A stretch of DNA of 56,167 nucleotides from Myxococcus llanfairpwllgwyngyllgogerychwyrndrobwllllantysiliogogogochensis (GTDB lineage Bacteria > Myxococcota > Myxococcia > Myxococcales > Myxococcaceae), in assembly GCF_006636215.1 (NCBI RefSeq), contig NZ_VIFM01000046.1:1-56167 (forward strand), given 5' to 3'. The notes beneath the pieces were generated by a model. The model saw only the letters and a list, made by a program, of their open reading frames with translations, ran no database searches and had not been told where the DNA came from. The first letter of the stretch is position 1. Every line of letters starts with the position of its first letter. Both the position numbers and the translations under genes were made by a program. Of the stretch, positions 23,226 to 31,229 are shown piece by piece.

Positions 23226-24800
23226 ATGAGCTGGATGGGACTGTCCTTGATTGGCGCCGAACGCGGCGAGCCCGGTGGGCCGACGTTCACCGGCTGGAAT
23301 CCCGCGGAGGGCGTGGCGCTCGAGCCTCGCTTCCACGGCGCGCGGCCCCAGGAGGTGGAGCGGGCCTGCGTGCTCGCGGAGCAGGCCGCCCCCACGCTCG
23401 CGGCGCTGTCCTCGCGTCAGCGCGCCGTGTTCCTGGAGCACATCGCCGAGGCGCTCCTCGCGGCGGAGGCGGACTTCCTCGCCGTGACGCCGAAGGAGAC
23501 CGGCCTTCCCCCCGCGCGCATCCAGGGAGAGCTGGGCCGCGCGGCCGGACAGTTCCGTCAGTTCGCTCGGCTGCTGGAGGAAGGCAGTTGGGTGGATGCA
23601 CGCATCGACCGGGCCCTGCCCGAGCGCCGTCCCCTGCCGCGTGCGGACCTGCGCTCCCTGCTGCGCCCCGTGGGGCCCGTGGCCGTGTTCGGCGCGAGCA
23701 ACTTCCCGCTCGCGTTCTCCGTCGCCGGAGGTGACACCGCGTCCGCGCTGGCGGCCGGCTGTCCCGTCGTCGCCAAGGCCCATCCCGCGCACCCCGCGAC
23801 GTCGGAGCGCGCGGGCCTGGCCATCCGCGCGGCCGTGGCGGCGTGTGGGCTGCATGAAGGCGTGTTCTCGCTCCTGTTCGACGCGGGCACGGAGGTGGGC
23901 GCCTCGCTCGTGCGTCACCCCGCCATCCGCGCCGTCGGCTTCACGGGCTCTCGTGGCGGAGGGCGCGCGCTGATGGCACTGGCCGCCGCCCGGCCCGTTC
24001 CCATTCCCGTCTTCGCGGAGATGGGCTCCATCAACCCCATCTTCCTCCTGCCGGAGGCGCTGGCCGCCCGTCCCCAGGCGATGGCGGACGCGCTGGCCGC
24101 GTCCATCCTCCAGGGCGCGGGCCAGTTCTGCACCTCGCCCGGATTGCTCGTGGCGGTGGAGGGCCTGGGGTACGAGGCCTTCCGCGCACGGCTCGCGGAG
24201 AAGCTGGGGGCCGCGGCGGCCGCGCCCATGTTGTCGCCCGCCATCGCCGAACGCTTTCGAGAGGGCGTGAGCCGTCTCGCCGCTCGCACGGACACGCGGA
24301 CCTGTGCGCGGGGGGAGTCGAAGGCCGCGCTGGGCGCCGCCGCGCTGTTCGAGGCGGAGGCTCGCGTGGTGCTCGCCGAGAGCGCGCTCACCGAAGAGGT
24401 GTTCGGAAGCTGCGCGGTGCTGACCGTGGCGCGTGACGCGGCGGAGCTGGTGCGCGTGGCCTCGCGACTGGAAGGCCAGCTCACCGCGACGGTGATGATG
24501 GATGCGGGAGACACGGCGTTGGCCTCCGAGCTGCTCCCCACGTTGTCGGACCGCGTGGGGCGAGTGCTGATGAACGGTGTCCCCACGGGCGTGGAGGTCT
24601 GCCCGGCCATGGTGCACGGCGGCCCCTTTCCGGCCAGCTCGGATGGCCGCTTCACCGCCGTGGGCACGGGCGCCATCCGCCGCTTCGTGCGGCCGGTGTG
24701 CTTCCAGGATGTGCCGGACGCGCTGCTCCCTCCGGAGCTGCGCGAGGCGAACCCCCTGGGCCTGTGGCGAACGGTGGAGGGTGTACTGCGGCGGGAGTGA
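23226..24800 (+). CDS. 2-oxoglutarate semialdehyde dehydrogenase (ALDH family)
   Basis: A 524-residue aldehyde dehydrogenase with the key residues intact: Asn159 in ASNFP, Glu265 in AEMGSINP and the nucleophile Cys302 in GQFCTSPG. Its length and the SINP/QFCTSPG motifs match the NADP-type 2-oxoglutarate (alpha-ketoglutaric) semialdehyde dehydrogenases that finish hydroxyproline and pentose/glucarate degradation. It delivers 2-oxoglutarate to the TCA cycle. It is separated by 76 bp from the deaminase gene, the only true gap in the operon, and has GGAGTGAGG before the ATG. A strong shared hairpin follows. Start at 23226 fits a slightly long N-terminus for the family. Confidence 0.92.
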   Translation: MSWMGLSLIGAERGEPGGPTFTGWNPAEGVALEPRFHGARPQEVERACVLAEQAAPTLAALSSRQRAVFLEHIAEALLAAEADFLAVTPKETGLPPARIQGELGRAAGQFRQFARLLEEGSWVDARIDRALPERRPLPRADLRSLLRPVGPVAVFGASNFPLAFSVAGGDTASALAAGCPVVAKAHPAHPATSERAGLAIRAAVAACGLHEGVFSLLFDAGTEVGASLVRHPAIRAVGFTGSRGGGRALMALAAARPVPIPVFAEMGSINPIFLLPEALAARPQAMADALAASILQGAGQFCTSPGLLVAVEGLGYEAFRARLAEKLGAAAAAPMLSPAIAERFREGVSRLAARTDTRTCARGESKAALGAAALFEAEARVVLAESALTEEVFGSCAVLTVARDAAELVRVASRLEGQLTATVMMDAGDTALASELLPTLSDRVGRVLMNGVPTGVEVCPAMVHGGPFPASSDGRFTAVGTGAIRRFVRPVCFQDVPDALLPPELREANPLGLWRTVEGVLRRE

Positions 24801-24838
24801 CTCCCGGGTGCCCCGTCTTCACCCGGGAGTCACTCCCG
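24792..24838. terminator. Perfect bidirectional hairpin between operon and collagenase
   Basis: A 19-bp perfect inverted repeat (24792-24810 with 24820-24838) with a 9-nt loop covers the last 9 bases of the dehydrogenase gene and ends 4 bp before the stop of the minus-strand collagenase. It can terminate both transcripts. Confidence 0.8.
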
Positions 24839-24842
24839 GGCT

Positions 24843-27083
24843 TCACGGCGTCGCGTCGAAGCGGGCCTCCAGCTTCACGCCCGCGAACGCCGCGCGGGCT
24901 CTCACCATGGCGTAGTAGTAGACGCCGGTCTGCGGCGAGGGGATGTCCACCACCTCGTTGTTGCCGGCCAGATACGGGCGGTAGTCATACGCCGTCGTCG
25001 ACGGCCACTGGTTGGCGCGGATGTAGAGGTCCGCGTTGCCCGTGCCGCCGCTCATCTGGAAGCGCAGGTTGCGCGCGCCCGCGGGCACCCAGAGGTAGAA
25101 GTACTGGATGTTGTTGCCGGCCAGCGGGCCCCGGTAGCAGCCGTTGTCCAGCATCCGCGTGTCCGCGCCCGTGCACGCCGTGCCGGTGCCAGGACCGGGG
25201 CCCGGGTCCGGATTCGCGCAGGTGCTCGGGTCGGTCGCGGTGGAGACGCAATCAATCCACTGGTGGAACTCCGCGTCGTATGCCGAGCCCAGGCCGTCCA
25301 GCGACGTGCGATACCCGGTGTAGTTCCCCGCGCGGAACTGGCCGACGAAGGTGTCCACCTGCGTCGAGTGGCGCTCGAACATGAAGCGCACCGCGAGGTA
25401 GCCCCAGTAGTACACGCGCTCGGTGCCGCTGTTGTAGTCGTTGCGCAGAATCTGGCTGAGCTGGAAGCTCTTGCTGGTGCCAATCTCCACCGCGTCCGCG
25501 TTGTCGTCCTTCTTGGAGACGTACTCACCCAGGCCCTCAATCCACCAGATGGTGGGCTGGCTGATGCTGTCGCCGAAGTCGCCCTTCATGTCGAAGCGGC
25601 CGTCCAGGTAGTGGACGTACTCGTGGCGCAGGTTCCAGATTTCGAACGCGGGCCGAACCCACTCCGCCTCGTAGGCGATGAAGCGGGCCTGATTGCCGGA
25701 CGCCGCCGGGTTTCCCTCCAGGTACATGCCGCCGTTGTTGGTGTCGATGCCGAACAGCGCGCCGGCATACGTCTGGTAGTCCAGGCTGCTGTCGAAGATG
25801 ACCATCTCCAGCGACGTGTTGTTGTCACTGGTGACGGGCAGGCGGCCCGTCTTCAGCTTGTCGTGGAAGTAGGTCTCCTGCGTGGCGAGCAGGCCGCAGC
25901 TCTGCGTGAGCTGCGTGGCCGTCATCTCCTGGGCGCGCATGCGCAGCGTGGCGCCGCAGTTGTGCGTCACGCGCAGCACCGCCTGCTCCAGCGTCCTGCG
26001 GAAGTCGCAGATGCCGTAGTACGCGCAGTTGGTGCCGTCGTAGTAGTCGGCCATCTCCGCCGCGCCCACCCAGACGCCCGCGGTGGGGCCCGTCATCGAG
26101 TGGTTGGTGATGAGCGCCTTCACCTTGGGGCGCGTCTTCGTCTGCACCGTCCCCGGGTACTGGAGGAAGCGGGACAGCTCGCGGGCCGCGTTGACGGTGA
26201 GGTACTGGTTGTCGGTGCCCAGCAGGTGCTCGGTGCGCAGGCCGAAGGAGTCCAGCGAGTCGATGATGGACGTGTCCTGCTGCACGGCCGCCACGAAGTC
26301 GTCGTTGTAGTGGCCGCGGAACAGGCCGACGAAGACGTTGTTGGTGGCGCTGCGCATGTACCAGGAGGCCAGGGCGGTGTTGTTGAAGCGGTCCAGCAGG
26401 CCCTTGAAGGTGCCCAGGTGCCGCGCGTTCTCGCTCGAGCTGTCGATGAGCGTCACGAACTCACTGAGCACCGCGCCGTGGTCGTCGTTGACGTCCCGGA
26501 AGTGGCTGTTGGCCACGAAGGCGGCCAGGGCCGGGCGGATGGCGCTGGCCAGCGCCGTGCCGTAGCTGCCCACGACGTCCGGGGCGTAGTACTGCACGTA
26601 GTACCCCGCGCGCAGGAACATGATGAGCTGGAGCGTCTGGCCGCTGTTGTTCCCCACATAGGCCTGCGCGCTGGGGGTGAGCGCGTTGGCGATGGTGACC
26701 ATCTTGCTCTCGATGAACACCTGCCGGGCGAGCGTGCCCGAGACGCTGAACAGCGTGTTGATGCAGTCCGTCGGGGAGCCCTTCACCAACGTGACGAGCG
26801 CCGTGCCGGAAGCGGACCCGAAGGCCGCCGCGTCACACGCCAGCAGGGAGCGCTTCGGCGCGGGCGGGGTGAGCGCCTGACGCAGCTGCTCCGGGGAGAC
26901 ATCCGGCTGCCGTTCGTCGGGTTGGATGCGTTGGTGCGCATGCTCCAGTCCATGGACGCGCTGAGCAGGCTCGGCCGGGGGAGGACCTCCAGGGCGGGCG
27001 TCCGCTCCGGGTGCGAACAGGGTGAGACAACAGATGGCGAGGACGATGTGACAGCGACACCAATCTGTGATTGGACTGCGCAT
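24843..27083 (-). CDS. Secreted M9-family collagenase with C-terminal PPC domain
   Basis: A 746-residue secreted microbial collagenase (peptidase family M9). A signal peptide covers about residues 1-29. A long helical M9 N-terminal (activator-like) domain spans about 65-390. The catalytic domain holds His487-Glu488-x-x-His491 (HEYVH) and the downstream ligand Glu516 in WWIEGLGEY. Residues about 650-746 form a pre-peptidase C-terminal (PPC) domain (ADLYIRANQWPSTTAYDYRP), often a substrate-binding and export-related module. It would cut collagen triple helices outside the cell. It converges on the hydroxyproline operon with a shared terminator and diverges from the PAS-AraC regulator, so a joint collagen-use function is strongly suggested. 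The ATG is the only start that gives a signal peptide. Confidence 0.93.
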   Translation of the reverse strand: MRSPITDWCRCHIVLAICCLTLFAPGADARPGGPPPAEPAQRVHGLEHAHQRIQPDERQPDVSPEQLRQALTPPAPKRSLLACDAAAFGSASGTALVTLVKGSPTDCINTLFSVSGTLARQVFIESKMVTIANALTPSAQAYVGNNSGQTLQLIMFLRAGYYVQYYAPDVVGSYGTALASAIRPALAAFVANSHFRDVNDDHGAVLSEFVTLIDSSSENARHLGTFKGLLDRFNNTALASWYMRSATNNVFVGLFRGHYNDDFVAAVQQDTSIIDSLDSFGLRTEHLLGTDNQYLTVNAARELSRFLQYPGTVQTKTRPKVKALITNHSMTGPTAGVWVGAAEMADYYDGTNCAYYGICDFRRTLEQAVLRVTHNCGATLRMRAQEMTATQLTQSCGLLATQETYFHDKLKTGRLPVTSDNNTSLEMVIFDSSLDYQTYAGALFGIDTNNGGMYLEGNPAASGNQARFIAYEAEWVRPAFEIWNLRHEYVHYLDGRFDMKGDFGDSISQPTIWWIEGLGEYVSKKDDNADAVEIGTSKSFQLSQILRNDYNSGTERVYYWGYLAVRFMFERHSTQVDTFVGQFRAGNYTGYRTSLDGLGSAYDAEFHQWIDCVSTATDPSTCANPDPGPGPGTGTACTGADTRMLDNGCYRGPLAGNNIQYFYLWVPAGARNLRFQMSGGTGNADLYIRANQWPSTTAYDYRPYLAGNNEVVDIPSPQTGVYYYAMVRARAAFAGVKLEARFDATP

Positions 27084-27219
27084 GGCTTCGTGCTCCTCGA
27101 GTGGGGGGCTTGCCGCACGGTGTCGTCCCTTCCGAGTGACACCGACGTGGGTTTCACGCGGTGTTCAAGGTATTCCTGAGCACGTGTGACGTTCTTGTGT
27201 CTTTCCCTTGTGGGGACGA
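27084..27219. promoter_or_regulatory. Shared promoter region of collagenase and AraC regulator
   Basis: 136 bp separate the two divergent start codons, so both promoters and any regulator site must lie here. A run of less GC-rich sequence at 27190-27210 (TTCTTGTGTCTTTC) is the best core-promoter candidate. GGGGACG precedes the regulator start. Confidence 0.45.
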
Positions 27220-28023
27220 ATGGAAACCACCAAAACGCGTGAAACCTTGGAACACTGGCGGATGGGCTTCATGGGGCGGGTGGCGAATCCGCTGTTCGCG
27301 GAGGAGCTGTTCGACCGGGTGCCGGACATCGTCTTCTCGGTGAAGGACATCCGGGGGCGCTACGTGTGCATCAGCGAGGCGTGCGCGGAGCGCTGTGGCC
27401 TGAAGAGCAAGGCGGCGGCGGTGGGGCGCACGGCGCACGAGCTGTTCCCCCAGCACATGGCGGACCGGTACGTGCGACAGGACGAGAAGGTGTTCCGGAC
27501 GGGGCGCGCGCTCGTGGACAACCTGGACCTGACGTTGTTCAACAGCCGCGAGCCGGGCTGGTGTCTGACGAGCAAGGTGCCGCTGTTCGACGCCACGGGC
27601 GAGGTGATGGGGCTGGCGTGTCTGTCCAAGGACGTGCACGAGCCGGGGCGCGCGGGGCTGGTGGACGAGCGCTTCGCGGGGACCATCGACTACATCCAGG
27701 CGAACTACGGGGAGCGGCTGCGCATCGACTCGCTGGCGCGGCGGGCGGGGATGTCCGCGGCGCAGTTCGAGCGGCGGATGCGGCGCATCTTCCAGATGTC
27801 GGCGGGGCAGTTCATCATGAAGACTCGCATCGACGCGGCGGCGGAGCGACTGGTGGAAGATGCGCAGCCCATCGCCGCCATCGCGCTGGCGGTGGGCTTC
27901 TGTGACCAGAGTGCGCTGTCGCGCCAGTTCAAACAGGTAACGGGGTTGAGCCCGCGACAGTACCGGCAGCTCGTCGTCGCCACGTCCGCGTCGGGAGCGC
28001 CACGAGGCAAGCGCTCCCGCTGA
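27220..28023 (+). CDS. PAS-domain AraC-family transcriptional regulator
   Basis: A 267-residue regulator. A PAS domain occupies about residues 25-140 (FDRVPDIVFSVKDIRGRYVC, then CLTSKVPLFDATGEVMGLAC). An AraC-type double helix-turn-helix follows at about 160-258 (RIDSLARRAGMSAAQFERRM, FCDQSALSRQFKQVTGLSP). The PAS pocket could bind a small effector such as a hydroxyproline intermediate. It is divergent from the collagenase and next to the hydroxyproline operon; AraC-type activators are known for such operons in pseudomonads, so this is the likely local regulator. The ATG at 27220 was preferred over an in-frame TTG at 27208, which lacks a ribosome site. Confidence 0.88.
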   Translation: METTKTRETLEHWRMGFMGRVANPLFAEELFDRVPDIVFSVKDIRGRYVCISEACAERCGLKSKAAAVGRTAHELFPQHMADRYVRQDEKVFRTGRALVDNLDLTLFNSREPGWCLTSKVPLFDATGEVMGLACLSKDVHEPGRAGLVDERFAGTIDYIQANYGERLRIDSLARRAGMSAAQFERRMRRIFQMSAGQFIMKTRIDAAAERLVEDAQPIAAIALAVGFCDQSALSRQFKQVTGLSPRQYRQLVVATSASGAPRGKRSR

Positions 28024-28076
28024 AGGGAGGGGGCCTTCCCCAAACCCTCGCGGATGTGGTGCGCTGGCGGGCACCG

Positions 28077-28694
28077 ATGAAAGCGACCGCGTTCCCCGTG
28101 TCCACCGTCGCATTCCATGTCGTGGCGCTGGCGTTCTTCGGCGGCTGCGCGGCGTGGCTCGTCCAGGAGTCGCAGGCGCTCGGCGGGCGTCGGGGGATGA
28201 TGGCCCTGGCGGTGGCCGTGGCCTCGGGAGGACAGGTGTTGTTGTCGCTCGTGGCGCTGGTGGCGCTGCTGCGGGCGCGGGCGCTCGTCGCGCTGGGCTC
28301 GCGGGCGCGGATGGGGACCTATCTCCAGATTCTCGCGGGGATGGGGCTGCTGGCGTTGCTCGGCGTGCACCTGGTGTATTCGGAGGCGCGGCCGGCGCTG
28401 GGGAGCTTCTGTCTGGGGTTGGCGGTGTGGCTGGGCGCCATCGGCCTGCACCTGGTGCCGGGATTGTTCCTCTCGGGTGAGGGCTTCATCGACCCCTTGG
28501 GGCGGCGCACGCGCTTCTCGGAGCTGGAGTGGTTCTCCTTCCAGAAGGGCGACGGCGAGCCGCCCCGGGTGTTGCTCCAGGCGGGACGGGGAGCGTCGCT
28601 GCGCCTGGAGGCGCGGCTCGCGCACGACGCAGTGGATGGCGTGCGAGGACGGCTGCTGCAGGTGGGGCTGTCTCCGCGCGCGCCCGGGCGCTGA
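28077..28694 (+). CDS. Membrane protein with four predicted helices
   Basis: A 205-residue protein with predicted membrane helices at about 10-30, 42-62, 85-103 and 110-130, and a C-terminal cytoplasmic beta-rich part (LSGEGFIDPLGRRTRFSELE, WFSFQKG) that looks like a small PH-like/DUF5673-type module. No catalytic motif. It converges with the next gene, leaving 3 bp between the stop codons. Family not identified. Confidence 0.72.
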   Translation: MKATAFPVSTVAFHVVALAFFGGCAAWLVQESQALGGRRGMMALAVAVASGGQVLLSLVALVALLRARALVALGSRARMGTYLQILAGMGLLALLGVHLVYSEARPALGSFCLGLAVWLGAIGLHLVPGLFLSGEGFIDPLGRRTRFSELEWFSFQKGDGEPPRVLLQAGRGASLRLEARLAHDAVDGVRGRLLQVGLSPRAPGR

Positions 28695-28697
28695 GGC

Positions 28698-29324
28698 TCA
28701 CTTCTTGGACGGTGGCGCGGGGAACATGGCGGGCGTGGTCCGCTCCTTCCACGGGTCTCCGCCCACGCCAAAGTCGACGAGGTGGAACGGGTTCTCTCCG
28801 CCCATGCGCACCAGGCCCAGGCCGGGGACGGCGGCGGACCACTCGGCGGTGATTCCTCCGGAGAAGGTGTACTCCAGCACCTCCAATGTCTTGCCGGCGA
28901 CGGTCTCCGTCGTCTTCTGGAGGAACTTCCCTTCGCGTCTGGATTTGGTGTCGTTCTTGAATGGGTCGAGAATCTCGCGCGCCTTCTTCCCTGGCAGGGT
29001 CAATCGCATCTGGACGATGTTGACGGGGCCAAAGCGGCCCTCGGCCACCAGCAACTCAATGGCCACACGTCCGGCCGAGGGGACCTCCACCTCGAGCGTC
29101 ATCCATCGCCCCGCTTTGTCGAGCTTGCGCCCCGGCGCTCCCACCTTGACCACGAATCGGGTGGACCCCTCTGGAGAGACAATTTCGTAGCGCGCCCAGC
29201 CGCCTTCCTTCTCCACGAGAGGCAAGCCTGGCAAGCCACCGACAAGTCCCTCTTGAGCGGCGGCGGGCAGTGCCACGAAAGCCATCAGCACGGCCCCCAC
29301 CAGCCAGGATGCATTTATTGTCAT
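28698..29324 (-). CDS. Exported protein, homologous to its divergent neighbour
   Basis: A 208-residue protein with a signal peptide (LMAFVALPAAAQ) and a beta-rich mature domain. The segment GWARYEIVSPEGSTRFVVKV parallels TWVEYELRTRQGTSRVRIAV of the divergent lipoprotein at 29336, so the two appear paralogous. No catalytic motif or family name recognised. The ATG at 29324 has GGGGAA 5 nt upstream; a TTG start 12 nt earlier is unlikely. Only 11 bp separate its start codon from the opposite start codon. Confidence 0.75.
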   Translation of the reverse strand: MTINASWLVGAVLMAFVALPAAAQEGLVGGLPGLPLVEKEGGWARYEIVSPEGSTRFVVKVGAPGRKLDKAGRWMTLEVEVPSAGRVAIELLVAEGRFGPVNIVQMRLTLPGKKAREILDPFKNDTKSRREGKFLQKTTETVAGKTLEVLEYTFSGGITAEWSAAVPGLGLVRMGGENPFHLVDFGVGGDPWKERTTPAMFPAPPSKK

Positions 29325-29335
29325 AGTATTCCCCA

Positions 29336-30121
29336 ATGCCCCGCTCCCGATTGGCTGTGAGCATTCTGTCGTTGTGGCTTGCCGCCTGCACCGAGGCTGA
29401 TTCCCGACGTGAAGCGGACGTCCCCATGAAGCCCCTCGCCCAGGCTCCCGTGGCGCCGGTGGTTCCAGCTTCGCAAGCGGCGCGAGCCGAGGGTGACGAC
29501 GCGGGCGTTGCTACCCCGGACGCGGGAGCGGGAATCGACCCGCGTCGACTCAAGGAGGCCCGGCCCCTGGTCCCCGCGCCACTGCTTTATGGGCAGTTCA
29601 AGCCGACGGTCGGAACCTGGGTGGAGTATGAGCTGCGGACCCGTCAGGGGACTTCCCGGGTGCGCATCGCGGTGGTCGGGGAGACGGTGAGGGATGATGG
29701 TCTGCCACTGTATCAACTGGAGCTGGACCACCAGACCACCCCACGGACCCTCGTCGTGGTCTGGGTTCAGGGCGGTGAGCGTCCATTCGTGGAGAAGCTC
29801 GCGGTGTCGGTGCCTCCTCATGCCCCCATCTCCATGCCGGTGGATTTGTACGCGGACTCACCTGAGCTGAGAGGGACCTTGGAGGCAGAGCAAGACACCG
29901 AGCTGCGCAAGGGCCCATTTGCTGGCAAGGCACGGCAACGCGGCTTCCGTCTGGAGACGGGGCACTCCGTGGTGGTGGTGAATGCTCCCCAGGTTCCCCT
30001 CTTTGGAGTGGAGTCGATTCGAGAGGCCGAGACCACCTGGTCGGCGCGGGGCGCGGGAACGGACGCCAGGCCCCTGTTGGACGCCGTTCCCATCGCCATC
30101 CCACGGCTGCCGGGCCAGTGA
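29336..30121 (+). CDS. Lipoprotein, homologous to its divergent neighbour
   Basis: A 261-residue lipoprotein (lipobox LAAC at about 16-19). An Ala/Pro/Asp-rich linker covers about 20-75, followed by a beta-rich domain beginning GTWVEYELRTRQGTSRVRIA, which resembles the exported protein encoded divergently. Later segments (VVWVQGGERPFVEKLAVSVP, GHSVVVVNAPQVPLFGVES) have the same general order as in the partner. No ribosome site can be placed upstream without entering the partner gene, so it may be translated without a classical Shine-Dalgarno sequence. It converges with the Tad-like operon end 13 bp away. Function unknown. Confidence 0.75.
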   Translation: MPRSRLAVSILSLWLAACTEADSRREADVPMKPLAQAPVAPVVPASQAARAEGDDAGVATPDAGAGIDPRRLKEARPLVPAPLLYGQFKPTVGTWVEYELRTRQGTSRVRIAVVGETVRDDGLPLYQLELDHQTTPRTLVVVWVQGGERPFVEKLAVSVPPHAPISMPVDLYADSPELRGTLEAEQDTELRKGPFAGKARQRGFRLETGHSVVVVNAPQVPLFGVESIREAETTWSARGAGTDARPLLDAVPIAIPRLPGQ

Positions 30122-30134
30122 GGCGGCCGGAAGC

Positions 30135-30335
30135 TCAGCCGAGCGGATATCCGAGCACGACGTAGAAGCCGCACACGTACATCGTGAAGGCGGAGAAGAT
30201 GTCGGGCGCGAAGGTCGTGATGCCGAGCCCTCCGACGAAGAGCGCCATCATCAACAGGGAGATTTCCGTCAGCGCCTGTCCGCGTGAGCGAGGTCGGCGC
30301 AGCCAGCGATAGGTGGACGTCATCCAGCCGTTCAT
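30135..30335 (-). CDS. Small Flp/TadE-like single-span membrane protein
   Basis: A 66-residue protein with a basic N-terminus and the prepilin-like junction RGQALTEISLLMMALF, i.e. Gly followed by a hydrophobic helix with Glu at position +5 after the Gly. This resembles class III (Flp/TadE) pilin leaders. The helix is followed by a second hydrophobic stretch. Its ATG overlaps the stop of the upstream gene (ATGA), so it is the last gene of the TadE/TadG-like operon. Processing by a prepilin peptidase is possible but no such gene is nearby. Confidence 0.6.
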   Translation of the reverse strand: MNGWMTSTYRWLRRPRSRGQALTEISLLMMALFVGGLGITTFAPDIFSAFTMYVCGFYVVLGYPLG

Positions 30336-31189
30336 GGTCGAGACTCCTGCGTGGCGGCGGTCCGTTCCAGGACCAGGGTGACAAGCGTCGTCGGCGACCC
30401 CTTCTTGCCGACGGGAGACAGGGAGAGCGACAGGCGCTGGCCCGGCTTCTGGTAGTCGAGCAATTCCACGCCATGGGACGAAGGGGGCGTCTGCTTGGAG
30501 GCATAGCCGAGTGCCTCCAACTGCTTCCGGTAGAAGCCCGCCACGACGTCCGGAGTGCCTTGGGCCACTTCGGTGATGGTGGTGCTCGCCTCGGTGGTGT
30601 CCGGATTGCGCTCGTCGACCCGAAGCATTGTCTGGGCACCTGGGGGGCGTGGCAGGAACTCCGGGGCCCGCGCCTGGAGATGGATGCCCTCGGGGGCTTC
30701 GACGATGGAGGGGAAGACCTGGGTGCGAGGCTCGGGGCCCGGGACGCCGACCGTGGTGACGGCGACGAGCGCACCGCGTTTCGCGTCGTAGTAGCTGATG
30801 GCTCCACCGCCCGCGCCATCCGCTTCGGTGGCGATGCGGTGGCCCCGCTTGCGGAACTCACGGGCATAGAACTCGAGCACGTCGCCCGCCGGGTCCGGCG
30901 TCTCGAAGTAGGCCATCTCCAGGGGGTTCCCGTTGGCCTCCATCCGCCCCATGGGGATGGCCCTGGCGCGCGGGTATGGGGGGAAGAGGCCATCGAACCG
31001 CGACGTCAGGGGCTTGGGATGCGCGGGCACGGTGATGAAGGGCCTGGGAGCTGGCGTGGACGGCGGGGCTTCGGGCGGAGCCTCGGGGGGCTCGCGGAGG
31101 GCGGCCGCCGTAACCACCAGCAGCAAGACGCTCCCGAGCCCGAGGATGCGGGTCCGCGCGCCCGTCCTGTCCGACAGCTCCCGCCTCAT
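30332..31189 (-). CDS. Anchored periplasmic protein of the TadE/G-like operon
   Basis: A 285-residue protein with one N-terminal membrane helix (ILGLGSVLLLVVTAAAL, about 16-32) and a Pro-rich spacer. The periplasmic part shows two weakly similar halves (GDVLEFYAREFRKRGHRIA and PDVVAGFYRKQLEALGYAS); each pattern recalls small DUFs in which a short alpha/beta repeat follows a Phe-Tyr-x3-Leu/Phe motif. ATG at 31189 was chosen; a longer frame to 31375 has no signal. It lies 40 bp after the upstream gene and overlaps the downstream one. Family not identified. Confidence 0.65.
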   Translation of the reverse strand: MRRELSDRTGARTRILGLGSVLLLVVTAAALREPPEAPPEAPPSTPAPRPFITVPAHPKPLTSRFDGLFPPYPRARAIPMGRMEANGNPLEMAYFETPDPAGDVLEFYAREFRKRGHRIATEADGAGGGAISYYDAKRGALVAVTTVGVPGPEPRTQVFPSIVEAPEGIHLQARAPEFLPRPPGAQTMLRVDERNPDTTEASTTITEVAQGTPDVVAGFYRKQLEALGYASKQTPPSSHGVELLDYQKPGQRLSLSLSPVGKKGSPTTLVTLVLERTAATQESRP

Positions 31190-31229
31190 GGCGTGCCGCT
31201 CCTGGCGCGGCGGGCTCGCGCGCGAACGG

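Noticed and set aside
25263..27179. Long plus-strand open frame opposite the collagenase
   Set aside because: Val/Arg/Glu-rich shadow frame; the collagenase has intact zinc motifs on the minus strand.
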